A stretch of DNA of 40,785 nt from an uncultured Prevotellaceae bacterium. Lineage in GTDB: Bacteria; Bacteroidota; Bacteroidia; Bacteroidales; Bacteroidaceae. Under the pieces are notes generated by a model. That model was not told where the DNA came from. It saw only the letters and a list, made by a program, of their open reading frames with translations, and did no database searches. Positions 32,596-40,610 of this stretch are shown in pieces. Every line of letters begins with the position of its first letter. Within the stretch, counting starts at the first letter, position 1. Both the position numbers and the translations under genes were made by a program. The DNA lies in assembly GCA_902768105.1 (NCBI GenBank), contig CACXJZ010000020.1:1-40785 (forward strand), read 5' to 3'.

Positions 32596-33246
32596 TTACT
32601 TTACCTCCTTAGTTTCTTGTACCTTGTACGATGTAATCAACTGGTAACGGTTCTCCTCCATATCCTGGAGTTCAGACATCAGTTTCTTCACAGTTTTGTA
32701 AGAAGTCTTGCTATCAGCCTTGATACAAATCTTCAGATCATGAGAGTCCAGTGTCAGCGAGTTCTTGGCTGAACGTTTAGCCTCTTTCACCCACTGCTGG
32801 AATTCGCTCATACCACCTGCAATACTATCAGTAGGAATACCTTTGGTGGGCAGTATCTTTACACGCTCACCCTGCTTCTTGTCCAGATAGCTGTGCAGTT
32901 CCCTCAGGCCAACACCGAACATGGGGTCGTCCTTGAAGGCCTTCATCTGTGCCGGTGACAATGCGGGCAGGTTGTTGTTCTCGAGAAGAGCAACAATGGT
33001 CTGCTCCAAGTCGGGCATCTTATCCATGCTCATGAACACCTTGCCGTCAGGGTTGACAAGGATGTTGAGCACATCCACATCCGGCACCTTGACCTTTGAC
33101 TGCGACTGCGGCGTGTTGACCTGTACTGGCTCCGGCGTGACGAACGTTGACGTCATCATGAAGAAAGTCAGCAAAAGCACCATCACGTCCGACATTGGCG
33201 TCATGTCAATCCAGATGTCACTTTTCTTAATTTTTACTTTACCCAT
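32596..33246 (-). CDS. exbD: ExbD/TolR-family protein (first copy)
   Basis: 216 residues with the same layout as the following ExbD: N-terminal I-W-I-D-M-T-P-M-S-D-V-M-V-L-L-L-T-F, one TM, and a periplasmic domain ending in a predicted dimerisation strand. The two copies differ enough to suggest heteromeric assembly rather than recent duplication. ExbB lies 31 bases upstream. Confidence 0.92.
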   Translation of the reverse strand: MGKVKIKKSDIWIDMTPMSDVMVLLLTFFMMTSTFVTPEPVQVNTPQSQSKVKVPDVDVLNILVNPDGKVFMSMDKMPDLEQTIVALLENNNLPALSPAQMKAFKDDPMFGVGLRELHSYLDKKQGERVKILPTKGIPTDSIAGGMSEFQQWVKEAKRSAKNSLTLDSHDLKICIKADSKTSYKTVKKLMSELQDMEENRYQLITSYKVQETKEVK

Positions 33247-33277
33247 AGCGATAAATGTTTTAAAGGGTTAGCAAAAA

Positions 33278-34108
33278 TTAAGCCTCTTCTGCGTGGTTAG
33301 CTTCGTAAGTCTGAGCAATTGAATAACCAACTTCGTCGAGGGCAAATGTCAGCTTGTCGATCTTGTTCGTGTAGTAGTTATAAGCTACAACGGCTACCCA
33401 AGACGTCAAGATACCTGATGCCGTGTTAACCAGGGCCTCAGAAATACCGAGTGACAGAGCCTGAGAGTCAGCACCACCACCAGCTGCCAGAGCTGCGAAT
33501 GAACGGATCATACCTACAACGGTTCCGAACAGAGCGGTCAGAGTACCCAGTGTAACGATGGTAGCGATGATCGGCATGTTCATGGTCAGAGTCGGCATCT
33601 CAAGCTGTGTAGCCTCCTCGTGAGCCTGCTGGATGCGGGCGATCTTCTGCTCCTTCTTGATACCTGATGTAGCTTCCATGTCCTTGTAAGCCTTCAGAGA
33701 AGCACCTACTACGTTAGCAACGGTACCGCGCTGAGCGTCGCAGAGCTGCTGAGCCTTTACAAAGTCGTTAGCGTTCAGGGCTGCCTTGATGTTAGCCACG
33801 AACTTGGGGAGCTTACCCTTACCGAAAGCGGTGTTCAGAGCCAGCCAGCGCTCGATAGAGAGGGCGATAACGGTGAACAACAGGGTCAGGATGACGGGCA
33901 CAACGACACCACCTTTGTAGATGGTACCCCAAATGTTACCGTCGATTACTTCACCGTTTTCAGCGATGTGGTCGCTGTTACCGAGGAAGAACTGGAAGAA
34001 ACAAACTGCGAGGATGAAACATACAACGATGATCCAGAACGCTGCTTTGATTCCCTGGAAGCCCGTGCTCTTCTTAGCTGGGGCTGCTGTTTTTTGTGTA
34101 GTTGCCAT
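33278..34108 (-). CDS. exbB: MotA/TolQ/ExbB proton channel protein
   Basis: 276 residues with three membrane segments: TM1 about 24-42, a further one around 68-85, and the C-terminal pair around 185-250. The conserved TolQ/ExbB segment is G-T-L-T-A-L-F-G-T-V-V-G-M-I-R-S-F and later N-T-A-S-G-I-L-T-S-W-V-A. It forms the pentameric channel around ExbD and powers TonB. First gene of the operon, with a 122-base leader after a good promoter. Confidence 0.93.
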   Translation of the reverse strand: MATTQKTAAPAKKSTGFQGIKAAFWIIVVCFILAVCFFQFFLGNSDHIAENGEVIDGNIWGTIYKGGVVVPVILTLLFTVIALSIERWLALNTAFGKGKLPKFVANIKAALNANDFVKAQQLCDAQRGTVANVVGASLKAYKDMEATSGIKKEQKIARIQQAHEEATQLEMPTLTMNMPIIATIVTLGTLTALFGTVVGMIRSFAALAAGGGADSQALSLGISEALVNTASGILTSWVAVVAYNYYTNKIDKLTFALDEVGYSIAQTYEANHAEEA

Positions 34109-34230
34109 AATTTTAAAATGTTTTGATTTTAGTTATTTATTAAAAATTAAGTTTGTTATGTTTCTGATATAACGTTTTTTACCGCGTTTTAGTATGCGCA
34201 CAACGACCCTATTGGGCCGTTACGCATCGG

Positions 34231-34262
34231 CAAAGATAGTAAATTCGGGCGGACTAAACAAT
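34231..34262 (-). promoter_or_regulatory. Promoter of the exbB operon
   Basis: On the minus strand TATCTTTG (34231-34238) has ATTG (34259-34262) 20 bases upstream. The leader begins with an 8-base-pair stem (AACGGCCC with GGGTCGTT, one G-U pair) 20-30 bases after the start point. Confidence 0.65.
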
Positions 34263-34294
34263 GAGTTAATATTTTTTAACTTGATATTTCTCAA

Positions 34295-35491
34295 TTATTT
34301 TAGTTTTCCCAACACTTCCTTGATGCGTCGCATGGCCTCGCGGATGTTTTCGTCGCTTGTTGCGTAGCTCATGCGGAAGCACTCCGGGTCGCCAAAAGCA
34401 TCACCTCCGACGCTAGCCACATGACCCTTCTCCAGAAGGTAAAGTGCCAGGTCGGTAGAGTTGTTGATGACAGCACCCTCTTCAGTCTTCTTGCCGTAGA
34501 AGCTGCTGCACTTGGGGAAGAGGTAGAACGCACCCTCGGGGACGTTGACTTCCAGGCCGGGGATATCCTTCGCCAGCTCGACGATGAGGTTGCGACGGCG
34601 CTCAAACGCCTGACGCATCTGCTCCACGCACTCCTGACTCTCGGTATAGGCGAACTCGGCAGCCTTCTGGCTGACGGAACACGGTCCGCTAGTGTATTGT
34701 CCCTGCAGCTTGTTGCAGCCTTTGACAATCCACTCGGGGGCGGCAATGTAACCGATGCGCCAGCCCGTCATAGCGTATGCCTTCGAGACACCGTTCACGA
34801 TGATACTGCGCTCCTTCATGCCCTCAAACTGGGCGATGCTCTCGTGCTTGCCTACGTAGTTGATATGTTCGTAAATCTCGTCGGCCAGTACAAACAGGTC
34901 GTCGTGACGCTTGATAACCTCAGCCAGTCCTGCCAGCTCGGCCTTCGAATAGACGCTACCTGTGGGGTTGCTGGGCGAGCAGAGGATGAGCATGCGCGTC
35001 TTAGGTGTGATGGCAGCCTCCAGCTGCTCAGGGGTAATCTTGAAGTTCTGGTCGAAGCGGGCCTCAACGAAGACGGGCTCGCCACCAGCCAGCAGTACCA
35101 TCTGCGGATAGCTGACCCAGTAAGGCGTAGGGATGATGACCTCGTCGCCGGGGTTCACCAGCGCCATCACCGTGTTGCAGACACTCTGCTTGGCACCGTT
35201 TGAAACCAAGATCTCCGAAGGCAGGTAGTGCAGCTGATTCTCACGCTCCAGCTTACGTGCGATGGCCTGACGCAGCTCAGCATAGCCAGGAACAGGCGAA
35301 TACTTCGAGAAGTTCTCGTCGATGGCGAGCTTGGCAGCCTTCTTGATATGGTCGGGGGTGTTGAAGTCGGGCTCGCCGACGCTCATGTTGATGACGTCGA
35401 TGCCCTGAGCTTTCATTTCAGAACTTTTCTGCGACATTGCCAGCGTTGCTGACGGTGCCAGTCTTTGCAGACGATTGGATAATTGTGCCAT
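34295..35491 (-). CDS. aspC: PLP-dependent aminotransferase (aspartate aminotransferase, class Ib type)
   Basis: 398 residues of fold type I. PLP-binding residues are visible: S-N-G-A-K near 98-101, Asn175 in S-P-S-N-P-T-G, Asp204 and Tyr207 in A-D-E-I-Y, the Schiff-base Lys237 in V-S-K-A-Y-A-M-T-G-W-R, and a conserved Arg near the C-terminus. It most resembles the class Ib aspartate aminotransferase family, which often also uses aromatic or other amino donors, so the exact substrate is uncertain. It has its own promoter (element D) and follows ribBA. Confidence 0.9.
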   Translation of the reverse strand: MAQLSNRLQRLAPSATLAMSQKSSEMKAQGIDVINMSVGEPDFNTPDHIKKAAKLAIDENFSKYSPVPGYAELRQAIARKLERENQLHYLPSEILVSNGAKQSVCNTVMALVNPGDEVIIPTPYWVSYPQMVLLAGGEPVFVEARFDQNFKITPEQLEAAITPKTRMLILCSPSNPTGSVYSKAELAGLAEVIKRHDDLFVLADEIYEHINYVGKHESIAQFEGMKERSIIVNGVSKAYAMTGWRIGYIAAPEWIVKGCNKLQGQYTSGPCSVSQKAAEFAYTESQECVEQMRQAFERRRNLIVELAKDIPGLEVNVPEGAFYLFPKCSSFYGKKTEEGAVINNSTDLALYLLEKGHVASVGGDAFGDPECFRMSYATSDENIREAMRRIKEVLGKLK

Positions 35492-35518
35492 TTTCGTGTT
35501 AGCGTTTTATTTTGGATG

Positions 35519-35574
35519 CAAAAGTACAAAAAAAAGTGAATAGCAAAGAGTGAATAGTGAGAATTTGCTGTCAC
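35519..35574 (-). promoter_or_regulatory. Aminotransferase promoter with shared upstream box (element D)
   Basis: On the minus strand the box is GTGACAGCAAATTCT (35574-35560), then 33 bases including AGTGAAT-type heptamers, then TACTTTTG (35526-35519). Upstream it continues with GATGAAACGTTAAAAA (35598-35583), also found in element C. Conserved relative to the other copies at GCAAATTCT. Confidence 0.6.
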
Positions 35575-35614
35575 AATACGTTTTTTTAACGTTTCATCAC
35601 TCCCCACGCAGCAC

Positions 35615-36832
35615 TCACTTCAGATGCAGCGTGTGGCCCATGCGCTCCTTCTTGGTCTCCAGGTAGCGCAGGTTATACTCGTTGGGGGTCACCTCAATGG
35701 GAACATTCTCCACGATTTCCAGTCCGTAGGCCTCCAGACCCACGCGCTTCACGGGGTTGTTGGTCAGCAGACGCATCTTGTGCACACCCAGGTGGCGCAG
35801 CATCTGTGCACCACAGCCGTAGTCGCGCTCATCGGGCTTGAAGCCCAGGTGCACGTTCGCATCGACAGTGTCGTAGCCCTGCTCCTGCAGCTTGTAGGCG
35901 GCAATCTTGTTCATCAGGCCGATGCCGCGCCCCTCCTGCTGCATGTAGATGACCACGCCCCTACCCTCTTTCTCGATGGCCTGCATCGCCTTGTGCAGCT
36001 GTTCGCCGCAGTCGCAGCGCTTCGAGCCGAGGATGTCGCCTGTGGCACACGACGAGTGTACGCGCACCAGCACAGGCTCGTCTTCCTTCCACTCGCCCTT
36101 CACCAGTGCCATGTGCTCCAGTCCGTTGCTCGTCTGTCGGAAGGGGATGAGCTTGAAGTGTCCGTAGTCGGTCGGCATATCCACCATGTCGCCCACCTCA
36201 ATGAGCGACTCCTTCTTCAGGCGATAAGCTATGAGGTCCTTGATGGTGATGATTTTCAGGTTGTGCTCCTGTGCGAAGACCTGCAGCTCCGGCATGCGTG
36301 CCATCGTGCCATCATCGTTCATAATCTCCATGAGCGCTCCGGCAGGATACAGCCCGCTCAGCATACACAAATCGACGGCCGCCTCCGTATGTCCGCTTCT
36401 GCGTAGCACGCCGTGCTCCTGGGCATACAGGGGGTTGATGTGTCCCGGACGTCCGAAAGTCTCGGGTGTCGATGTGGGGTCGGCCAGCGCCCTGATGGTG
36501 GCTGCACGGTCGTGGGCGCTCACTCCCGTGGTACATCCCTCCAACTTGTCGATGGTCACCGTGAAGGGTGTCCCCAGCACCGAGGTATTGTCCTGTACCT
36601 GTCGCGGCAGGTCCAGTTCCTCGCTCCGGCTGATGGTGATGGGTGCGCAGAGCACGCCACGCGCATACTTCAGCATGAAGTTCACTTTCTCAGGTGTTAT
36701 CATTTCTGCCGCCACAATCAGGTCGCCCTCATTCTCGCGGTCTTCATCATCTACAACAATGACAAATTCGCCCCGACGGAAATCCTCGAGGGCCTCTTCG
36801 ATGGTGTTTAGCTTAAATTCTCCCATATACAT
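35615..36832 (-). CDS. ribBA: Bifunctional 3,4-dihydroxy-2-butanone-4-phosphate synthase / GTP cyclohydrolase II
   Basis: 405 residues. The N-terminal RibB half shows [11 protein letters not shown] (metal-binding acids) and R[10 protein letters not shown]. The C-terminal RibA half begins at about residue 210 and has [18 protein letters not shown] (zinc Cys) and Q-Q-E-G-R-G-I-G-L. It makes both committed precursors of riboflavin. ATG 36832 and ATG 36826 (M-G-E-F) are both possible; the difference is two residues. It lies 14 bases after the LptF/G gene in one transcript. Confidence 0.95.
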   Translation of the reverse strand: MYMGEFKLNTIEEALEDFRRGEFVIVVDDEDRENEGDLIVAAEMITPEKVNFMLKYARGVLCAPITISRSEELDLPRQVQDNTSVLGTPFTVTIDKLEGCTTGVSAHDRAATIRALADPTSTPETFGRPGHINPLYAQEHGVLRRSGHTEAAVDLCMLSGLYPAGALMEIMNDDGTMARMPELQVFAQEHNLKIITIKDLIAYRLKKESLIEVGDMVDMPTDYGHFKLIPFRQTSNGLEHMALVKGEWKEDEPVLVRVHSSCATGDILGSKRCDCGEQLHKAMQAIEKEGRGVVIYMQQEGRGIGLMNKIAAYKLQEQGYDTVDANVHLGFKPDERDYGCGAQMLRHLGVHKMRLLTNNPVKRVGLEAYGLEIVENVPIEVTPNEYNLRYLETKKERMGHTLHLK

Positions 36833-36846
36833 TATTATATATAGTA

Positions 36847-38757
36847 TTAGTAAGTAGTCATAAATCGCTCGTCGATGCGTGCAATGATGGCATCGCTGGC
36901 CTGACGCATGTTCTTCAGGTCACGGAAGAGCCGGAAGCGGAAGCGTAGCATGCGGAAGTAGAAGAACACGCCCAGCGGCAGGATGAGTCCAGTCACCACG
37001 TTCAGCCACTTGCGCACAAATGGACGCGTGTGGGCGTGGGTGGCCATGATGGGGATGTTGTTCAGCTCGTTCAGGATTATCTTGTCCTTCGAGTAGCTGA
37101 GGTTCTCTACTGTCTCCTCCAGCACCTCGTTGATCTCGGCTATATCGTGGTCATCGCCAGGACGGAAGAACACCTTGATGGGGTTCGGCCAGCGTAGCAG
37201 CTTGTGCTCATGCGTATAGCTGTCCGTCTTCTCGTTGATCTCCACGAGCTTGGCGCGATCCTCAACATACCTCGGGTCTTCTATGATGACCTCCTTGCGG
37301 GTGATGTTGCGCTTCATGCGCAGTCCCAGCATACGCATGGCGATGTTCTTGTAGAGGTCTATGTTGAAGACCACAGAGTCGTTGTTGGCCTTGTAGGTGA
37401 AGAACACGGCAATAGGCGTCAGCACCGCTGTACCTATCCATCGGCCGAAGAGCACCGTCCACTCGTCTGCACGCGCCATGCGGAAGCCCGTGTTGTCGAA
37501 GATGTAGAACACGATGAACACCAGCACCGACACGATGACGGGCACACCCAGTCCACCCTTGCGGATAATGGCTCCCAGCGGTGCTCCGATGAAGAAGAAG
37601 ATGACGCACGACAGCGCCAGCGTAATCTTTCCGTACGCCTCCAGCTCGTGCAGACGCTCGTTGCGGTTCAGCATCTCCGAGTATTCGCTCTTCAGCTCCA
37701 GGTCCATCTGCGCCGTACGTGCATACTCCGTTGCAGCCTTTACCACAAGCTGCTTGTCCTCAGCCTTCAGCTTAGCGAAGAGCGAGTCAAACTCCATGTC
37801 CTCCTTCGCAGCGGCAGCCACGGCCTTCAGCGAGTCCTTCTTTTCTATCTGCGGCTTCCTGTACGTGATGTAGCGTCCCTCGTCGTAGAAGGCGTGTGCC
37901 ACCGAGTCGTTAAACTCACGGATGGAGTCCAGGTCGTGGTAGATGCGACGTATGCTCTTGGCCTTTGCGCTGGCGGCAATACCGCTGACGTCGGCCAGCG
38001 AGAAATCACCGTCGAAGTCAAGCACTATCTGCTTGTGGCTGAACGTCTCGCGGCGATAGGGCACGTTGGCACTACCGGCAAGGTCCTGCGACCGCATGTT
38101 CTCAAACCACTCGCCGCTGTAGAGCGTCAGCAGCAGGTGCTTCTTCTCGGCTGTCGCCTGCAGCATACCCGAGTCTGCCAAGATGATGGCATGATCCTCG
38201 AAGCTGCCGTTCTGACGGTATATCATGATGCCATACAGCTTTCCCGTGTCCAAATTCTTCTTCTGCACGTAAAGGTTACAGTTGGGTACACCGTCGTAGA
38301 AAATGCCCTCAGGAATCTCCACCTCAGGACTCTTCTGCTTCATCGACAGCAGCAGCTGGCCAAACGACTTGTTGGCCTCCGGACCAATGACGTCTTGGAA
38401 ATAGAAGGAGATACCCGTAATCACCAGCGTGATGACGATGAGCGAGCGCATGGCCTGCATCAGCGAGATGCCTGCCGCCTTGATGGCCGTCAGCTCCGAG
38501 CTCTCGCCCAGGTTACCAAACGCTATCAGCGACGACAGCAGGATGGCCAGCGGCAAAGCCTGTGGCAGCAGCATCAGTCCCATGTACCAGAAGAACTGCG
38601 CCAGCACCGTCAGCGAAAGTCCCTTGCCGATGAGGTCGTCCACATATCGCCACAGGAACTGCATCATCAGCACAAACTGGCAGATGAAGAACGTTCCTGC
38701 AAACAACAGCAAGAACTGTTTGGCAATAAATATGTCTAATTTTTTTATGCGAAACAT
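36847..38757 (-). CDS. LptF/LptG-family lipopolysaccharide export permease (YjgP/YjgQ)
   Basis: 636 residues, much longer than E. coli LptF (366). Six membrane segments are arranged as three N-terminal (about 13-33, 53-80, 105-122), then a large periplasmic beta-jellyroll-like region, then three C-terminal; motifs include [31 protein letters not shown] in two parts and [12 protein letters not shown]. It would be part of the ABC machine that moves LPS from the inner membrane onto the Lpt bridge. The extra length lies in a C-terminal extension after the transmembrane core. Bacteroidetes often have this long single form. Confidence 0.9.
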   Translation of the reverse strand: MFRIKKLDIFIAKQFLLLFAGTFFICQFVLMMQFLWRYVDDLIGKGLSLTVLAQFFWYMGLMLLPQALPLAILLSSLIAFGNLGESSELTAIKAAGISLMQAMRSLIVITLVITGISFYFQDVIGPEANKSFGQLLLSMKQKSPEVEIPEGIFYDGVPNCNLYVQKKNLDTGKLYGIMIYRQNGSFEDHAIILADSGMLQATAEKKHLLLTLYSGEWFENMRSQDLAGSANVPYRRETFSHKQIVLDFDGDFSLADVSGIAASAKAKSIRRIYHDLDSIREFNDSVAHAFYDEGRYITYRKPQIEKKDSLKAVAAAAKEDMEFDSLFAKLKAEDKQLVVKAATEYARTAQMDLELKSEYSEMLNRNERLHELEAYGKITLALSCVIFFFIGAPLGAIIRKGGLGVPVIVSVLVFIVFYIFDNTGFRMARADEWTVLFGRWIGTAVLTPIAVFFTYKANNDSVVFNIDLYKNIAMRMLGLRMKRNITRKEVIIEDPRYVEDRAKLVEINEKTDSYTHEHKLLRWPNPIKVFFRPGDDHDIAEINEVLEETVENLSYSKDKIILNELNNIPIMATHAHTRPFVRKWLNVVTGLILPLGVFFYFRMLRFRFRLFRDLKNMRQASDAIIARIDERFMTTY

Positions 38758-38768
38758 ATTTCAGCCTG

Positions 38769-38826
38769 CAAAGATACGACTTTTTAGTGAAAAGTGAAGA
38801 GTGAAGAGTGAAGAATTTGCTGCCGC
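38769..38826 (-). promoter_or_regulatory. lptF promoter with shared upstream box (element B)
   Basis: On the minus strand the box GCGGCAGCAAATTCT (38826-38812) is followed by 35 bases containing CTTCACT-type heptamers and an A-run, then TATCTTTG (38776-38769). The box is identical to that of element A (rsmI). Confidence 0.65.
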
Positions 38827-38885
38827 TTTAGTTTTTTTTTGTTTTGCTGGCCGATTCTTCACTCTTCACTCTACACTCTTCATTT
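38786..38885. repeat. Long imperfect inverted repeat of AGTGAAG heptamers
   Basis: Four AGTGAAn units (38786-38813) face their reverse complements (about 38854-38882). The arms pair over at least 21 bases with one mismatch around a loop containing the shared box. The hairpin could terminate the START-like gene just upstream. Confidence 0.65.
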
Positions 38886-38890
38886 CATCT

Positions 38891-39292
38891 TTACAGTCCA
38901 CTGACGCGGTGCAGTCTGTCAAGATTTTCGTCCCAAATGCCGCGCAGGTCCTCTATTTCGTCATCCTCGGCATAGTCCGTAATCAGCATGTTCAGGTGGC
39001 CCGTCAGTTCACTGGGCTCAAGTCTGATTTCCCAAAAAGCCTGCGGATCAGCTTCTTGGTAGTCCCACTTCATGCGTATATGACTGAATTTATTACACTC
39101 CAGGATCTGCGATTTCTTCGTGTCGCGGTCTGTCCACGGATGGCCCCATGTGAATGTCATGGTCTCTCCGTCAGCATCAGCTACTACAATGTCAGCCAGC
39201 CATTTCTGCAAACCCTCGGCCGTGCTAATCATGCCCCACACAATGTTGGGCGACTTGGTGTTTAGCGGGTATTCAACGGTCAATTTCTGCAT
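38891..39292 (-). CDS. START-like domain protein (SRPBCC superfamily)
   Basis: A 133-residue soluble protein without signal peptide. Start M-Q-K-L-T-V-E-Y-P-L-N, then W-G-M-I-S-T-A-E-G-L-Q-K-W-L-A-D, F-x-W-G and a C-terminal W-D-E-N-L-D-R-L-H-R-V. This matches the Bacteroidetes START-like family (helix-grip fold with a hydrophobic pocket). The ligand is unknown. It lies upstream of lptF and has its own promoter with the shared box (element C). Confidence 0.85.
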   Translation of the reverse strand: MQKLTVEYPLNTKSPNIVWGMISTAEGLQKWLADIVVADADGETMTFTWGHPWTDRDTKKSQILECNKFSHIRMKWDYQEADPQAFWEIRLEPSELTGHLNMLITDYAEDDEIEDLRGIWDENLDRLHRVSGL

Positions 39293-39320
39293 AGTCCCTT
39301 TAGATTTTTAGCGTTTGCTG

Positions 39321-39377
39321 CAAAGGTACTAAAAAAAAAGAATAGCAAAGAATGAAGAGTGAAGAATTTGCTACCGC
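39321..39377 (-). promoter_or_regulatory. START-like gene promoter with shared upstream box (element C)
   Basis: On the minus strand GCGGTAGCAAATTCT (39377-39363) is followed by 34 bases, then TACCTTTG (39328-39321). GATGAAACGTTAAAAA lies upstream (39400-39385), as in element D; C and D are alike over about 80 bases. Confidence 0.62.
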
Positions 39378-39439
39378 TATACGATTTTTAACGTTTCATC
39401 TTTTTAACTTTTTATTTTTTTAAAAATTATCGCATAAAA

Positions 39440-39471
39440 TTTGGCAGTTCCGCAAAAAACCATTACCTTTG
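39440..39471 (+). promoter_or_regulatory. Promoter of the tRNA gene
   Basis: TTTG (39440-39443), 20-base spacer, TACCTTTG (39464-39471). Transcription would start about 25-27 bases before the mature tRNA. Confidence 0.8.
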
Positions 39472-39501
39472 CACCCGCAAAACGAGAAATCGCGATGTGA
39501 T

Positions 39502-39575
39502 GGCGGGGTAGCTCAGCTGGTTAGAGCGTCGGATTCATAATCCGGAGGTCGAGGGTTCGGGTCCCCCTCCCGCTA
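39502..39575 (+). tRNA. tRNA-Met (anticodon CAT), probably elongator
   Basis: A cloverleaf of 74 bases without encoded CCA: acceptor GGCGGGG with TCCCGCT (G1-U72 and G7-U66 wobble), D-arm GCTC/GAGC, anticodon stem TCGGA/TCCGG with loop TTCATAA, T-loop TTCGGGT. The anticodon stem lacks the GGG/CCC of initiators, so elongator Met is preferred; the lysidine-modified Ile tRNA, which also has CAT, cannot be excluded by eye. The T-arm is odd: A50 faces C64, and position 58 is G where A is nearly universal. Confidence 0.92.
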
Positions 39576-39584
39576 CAAAGAACA

Positions 39585-39620
39585 CCCTGTAGATGCTTAT
39601 CTACAGGGCTTTTTTGTTTT
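39585..39620 (+). terminator. Rho-independent terminator of tRNA-Met
   Basis: A 9-base-pair stem (39585-39593 with 39600-39608), a 6-base loop and a T-rich tail, 9 bases after the tRNA. Confidence 0.92.
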
Positions 39621-39642
39621 ACAAGGTGTACTAAAAGTGGCG

Positions 39643-40047
39643 TCACACAAACTCCTTGGGCAGCACGATGTTCTCCACGGGGAGTGCCTCAGCAAAGAGC
39701 GGAGCTATCTCCTCCACCCTGAAGCCGGCAATGCCGCAACCAATCTTCGTCACCAGGAAACGCAGTTCGGGATGACCCTTGGCAAAGCTGATAAATTCGT
39801 CCACATAGGGCTTGATGGCCTCCACGCCGCCGTGCATGGTAGGAATGCCATAGCTCTGCCCCTGCAGTCCCACGCCCTGTCCCCAGACAGCACCAAACTT
39901 CCTGTAGGCCAAGGCTGCAGCCCCTCCGCCGTGCATGCCTGCGAGGTTCGAGCCAAACACGAACACCTCGTCCTCAGCCAGTTCCGTTATAAACTCCGGC
40001 GTATATTGCGCCCGTCCGTCCTTCACTTTATACACTCCGTTTGTCAT
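39643..40047 (-). CDS. Macro-like domain protein, phage-type family
   Basis: 134 residues from ATG 40047 (ATG 40077 would add ten residues overlapping the previous gene's end). Motifs: E-V-F-V-F-G-S-N-L-A-G-M-H-G-G-G-A-A near residue 30, G-Q-S-Y-G-I-P-T near 65, and V-T-K-I-G-C-G-I-A-G-F near 105. These fit a small family of macro-like or ADP-ribose-related proteins found in phages and many bacteria. No biochemical role is established as far as I recall. It follows the small secreted protein by 31 bases and probably shares its transcript. Confidence 0.7.
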   Translation of the reverse strand: MTNGVYKVKDGRAQYTPEFITELAEDEVFVFGSNLAGMHGGGAAALAYRKFGAVWGQGVGLQGQSYGIPTMHGGVEAIKPYVDEFISFAKGHPELRFLVTKIGCGIAGFRVEEIAPLFAEALPVENIVLPKEFV

Positions 40048-40078
40048 ATTCCTTGCGTTTTTTGATGTTGTCCTCACT

Positions 40079-40456
40079 TCAAGAAGCAGGGCGAGAGCCT
40101 ATTTTCTTGCCGTTCTTATCCCAGAAGAATATCCAGCTGCCAAGCCGACTGGTGATTGTTTCGCCTGAAACAGACAACACCTCGCCAACCGTACTGACGC
40201 TCAGCGCTTTCAGAACCTTCCCCTTAATATCATAGATCCTGTAGAACCCATGTTGCTTGCCGACAAAGAAATCCGTTCCCCATCCTACGACTTCCCCCAC
40301 GCTGCTGCGCGAGAAGCCAGCCAACTTCTTTCCCTGGGTGTCATAGACATAATGCCAGTTCTTGTTAGACTCAATATATCCAATCTGGTTCTTCTGCGCA
40401 AAACCGTTATTTGCCAAGAACACTGCCAACAAGCAAATCAATAGTCTTTTCATCAT
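40079..40456 (-). CDS. Small secreted protein of unknown function
   Basis: 125 residues with a signal peptide ending F-A-Q (residue 21). The rest is beta-rich with repeated short strands ending in G-K-K or G-K-V (Y-D-T-Q-G-K-K, Y-D-I-K-G-K-V, W-D-K-N-G-K-K), resembling WG or RHS-like short repeats, and S-V-G-E-V occurs twice. I do not recognise the family. It has a full promoter and is followed by the macro-like gene. Confidence 0.8.
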   Translation of the reverse strand: MMKRLLICLLAVFLANNGFAQKNQIGYIESNKNWHYVYDTQGKKLAGFSRSSVGEVVGWGTDFFVGKQHGFYRIYDIKGKVLKALSVSTVGEVLSVSGETITSRLGSWIFFWDKNGKKIGSRPAS

Positions 40457-40478
40457 ATTCTTAATTCATCTATGCTTG

Positions 40479-40510
40479 CAAAGATACGAATAAACGAGCA
40501 GAAAACCAAA
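40479..40510 (-). promoter_or_regulatory. Promoter of the small secreted protein gene
   Basis: On the minus strand TATCTTTG (40479-40486) has TTTG (40507-40510) exactly 20 bases upstream. Confidence 0.78.
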
Positions 40511-40610
40511 AGATTTTTGAGTTTTCTTTGTCTCGATATTCAAGCGGCGAAAAATTGCGCCCGTTAACTTTCTTCAAATTATGTCACTTACACCGTGATA
40601 CATCCAGCCA

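Noticed and set aside
37204-38739. A 511-codon ORF on the + strand opposite the LptF/G gene
   Set aside because: It is an antisense shadow: His/Val/Leu/Gln-rich with no domain pattern, fully covered by a well-supported membrane protein gene.
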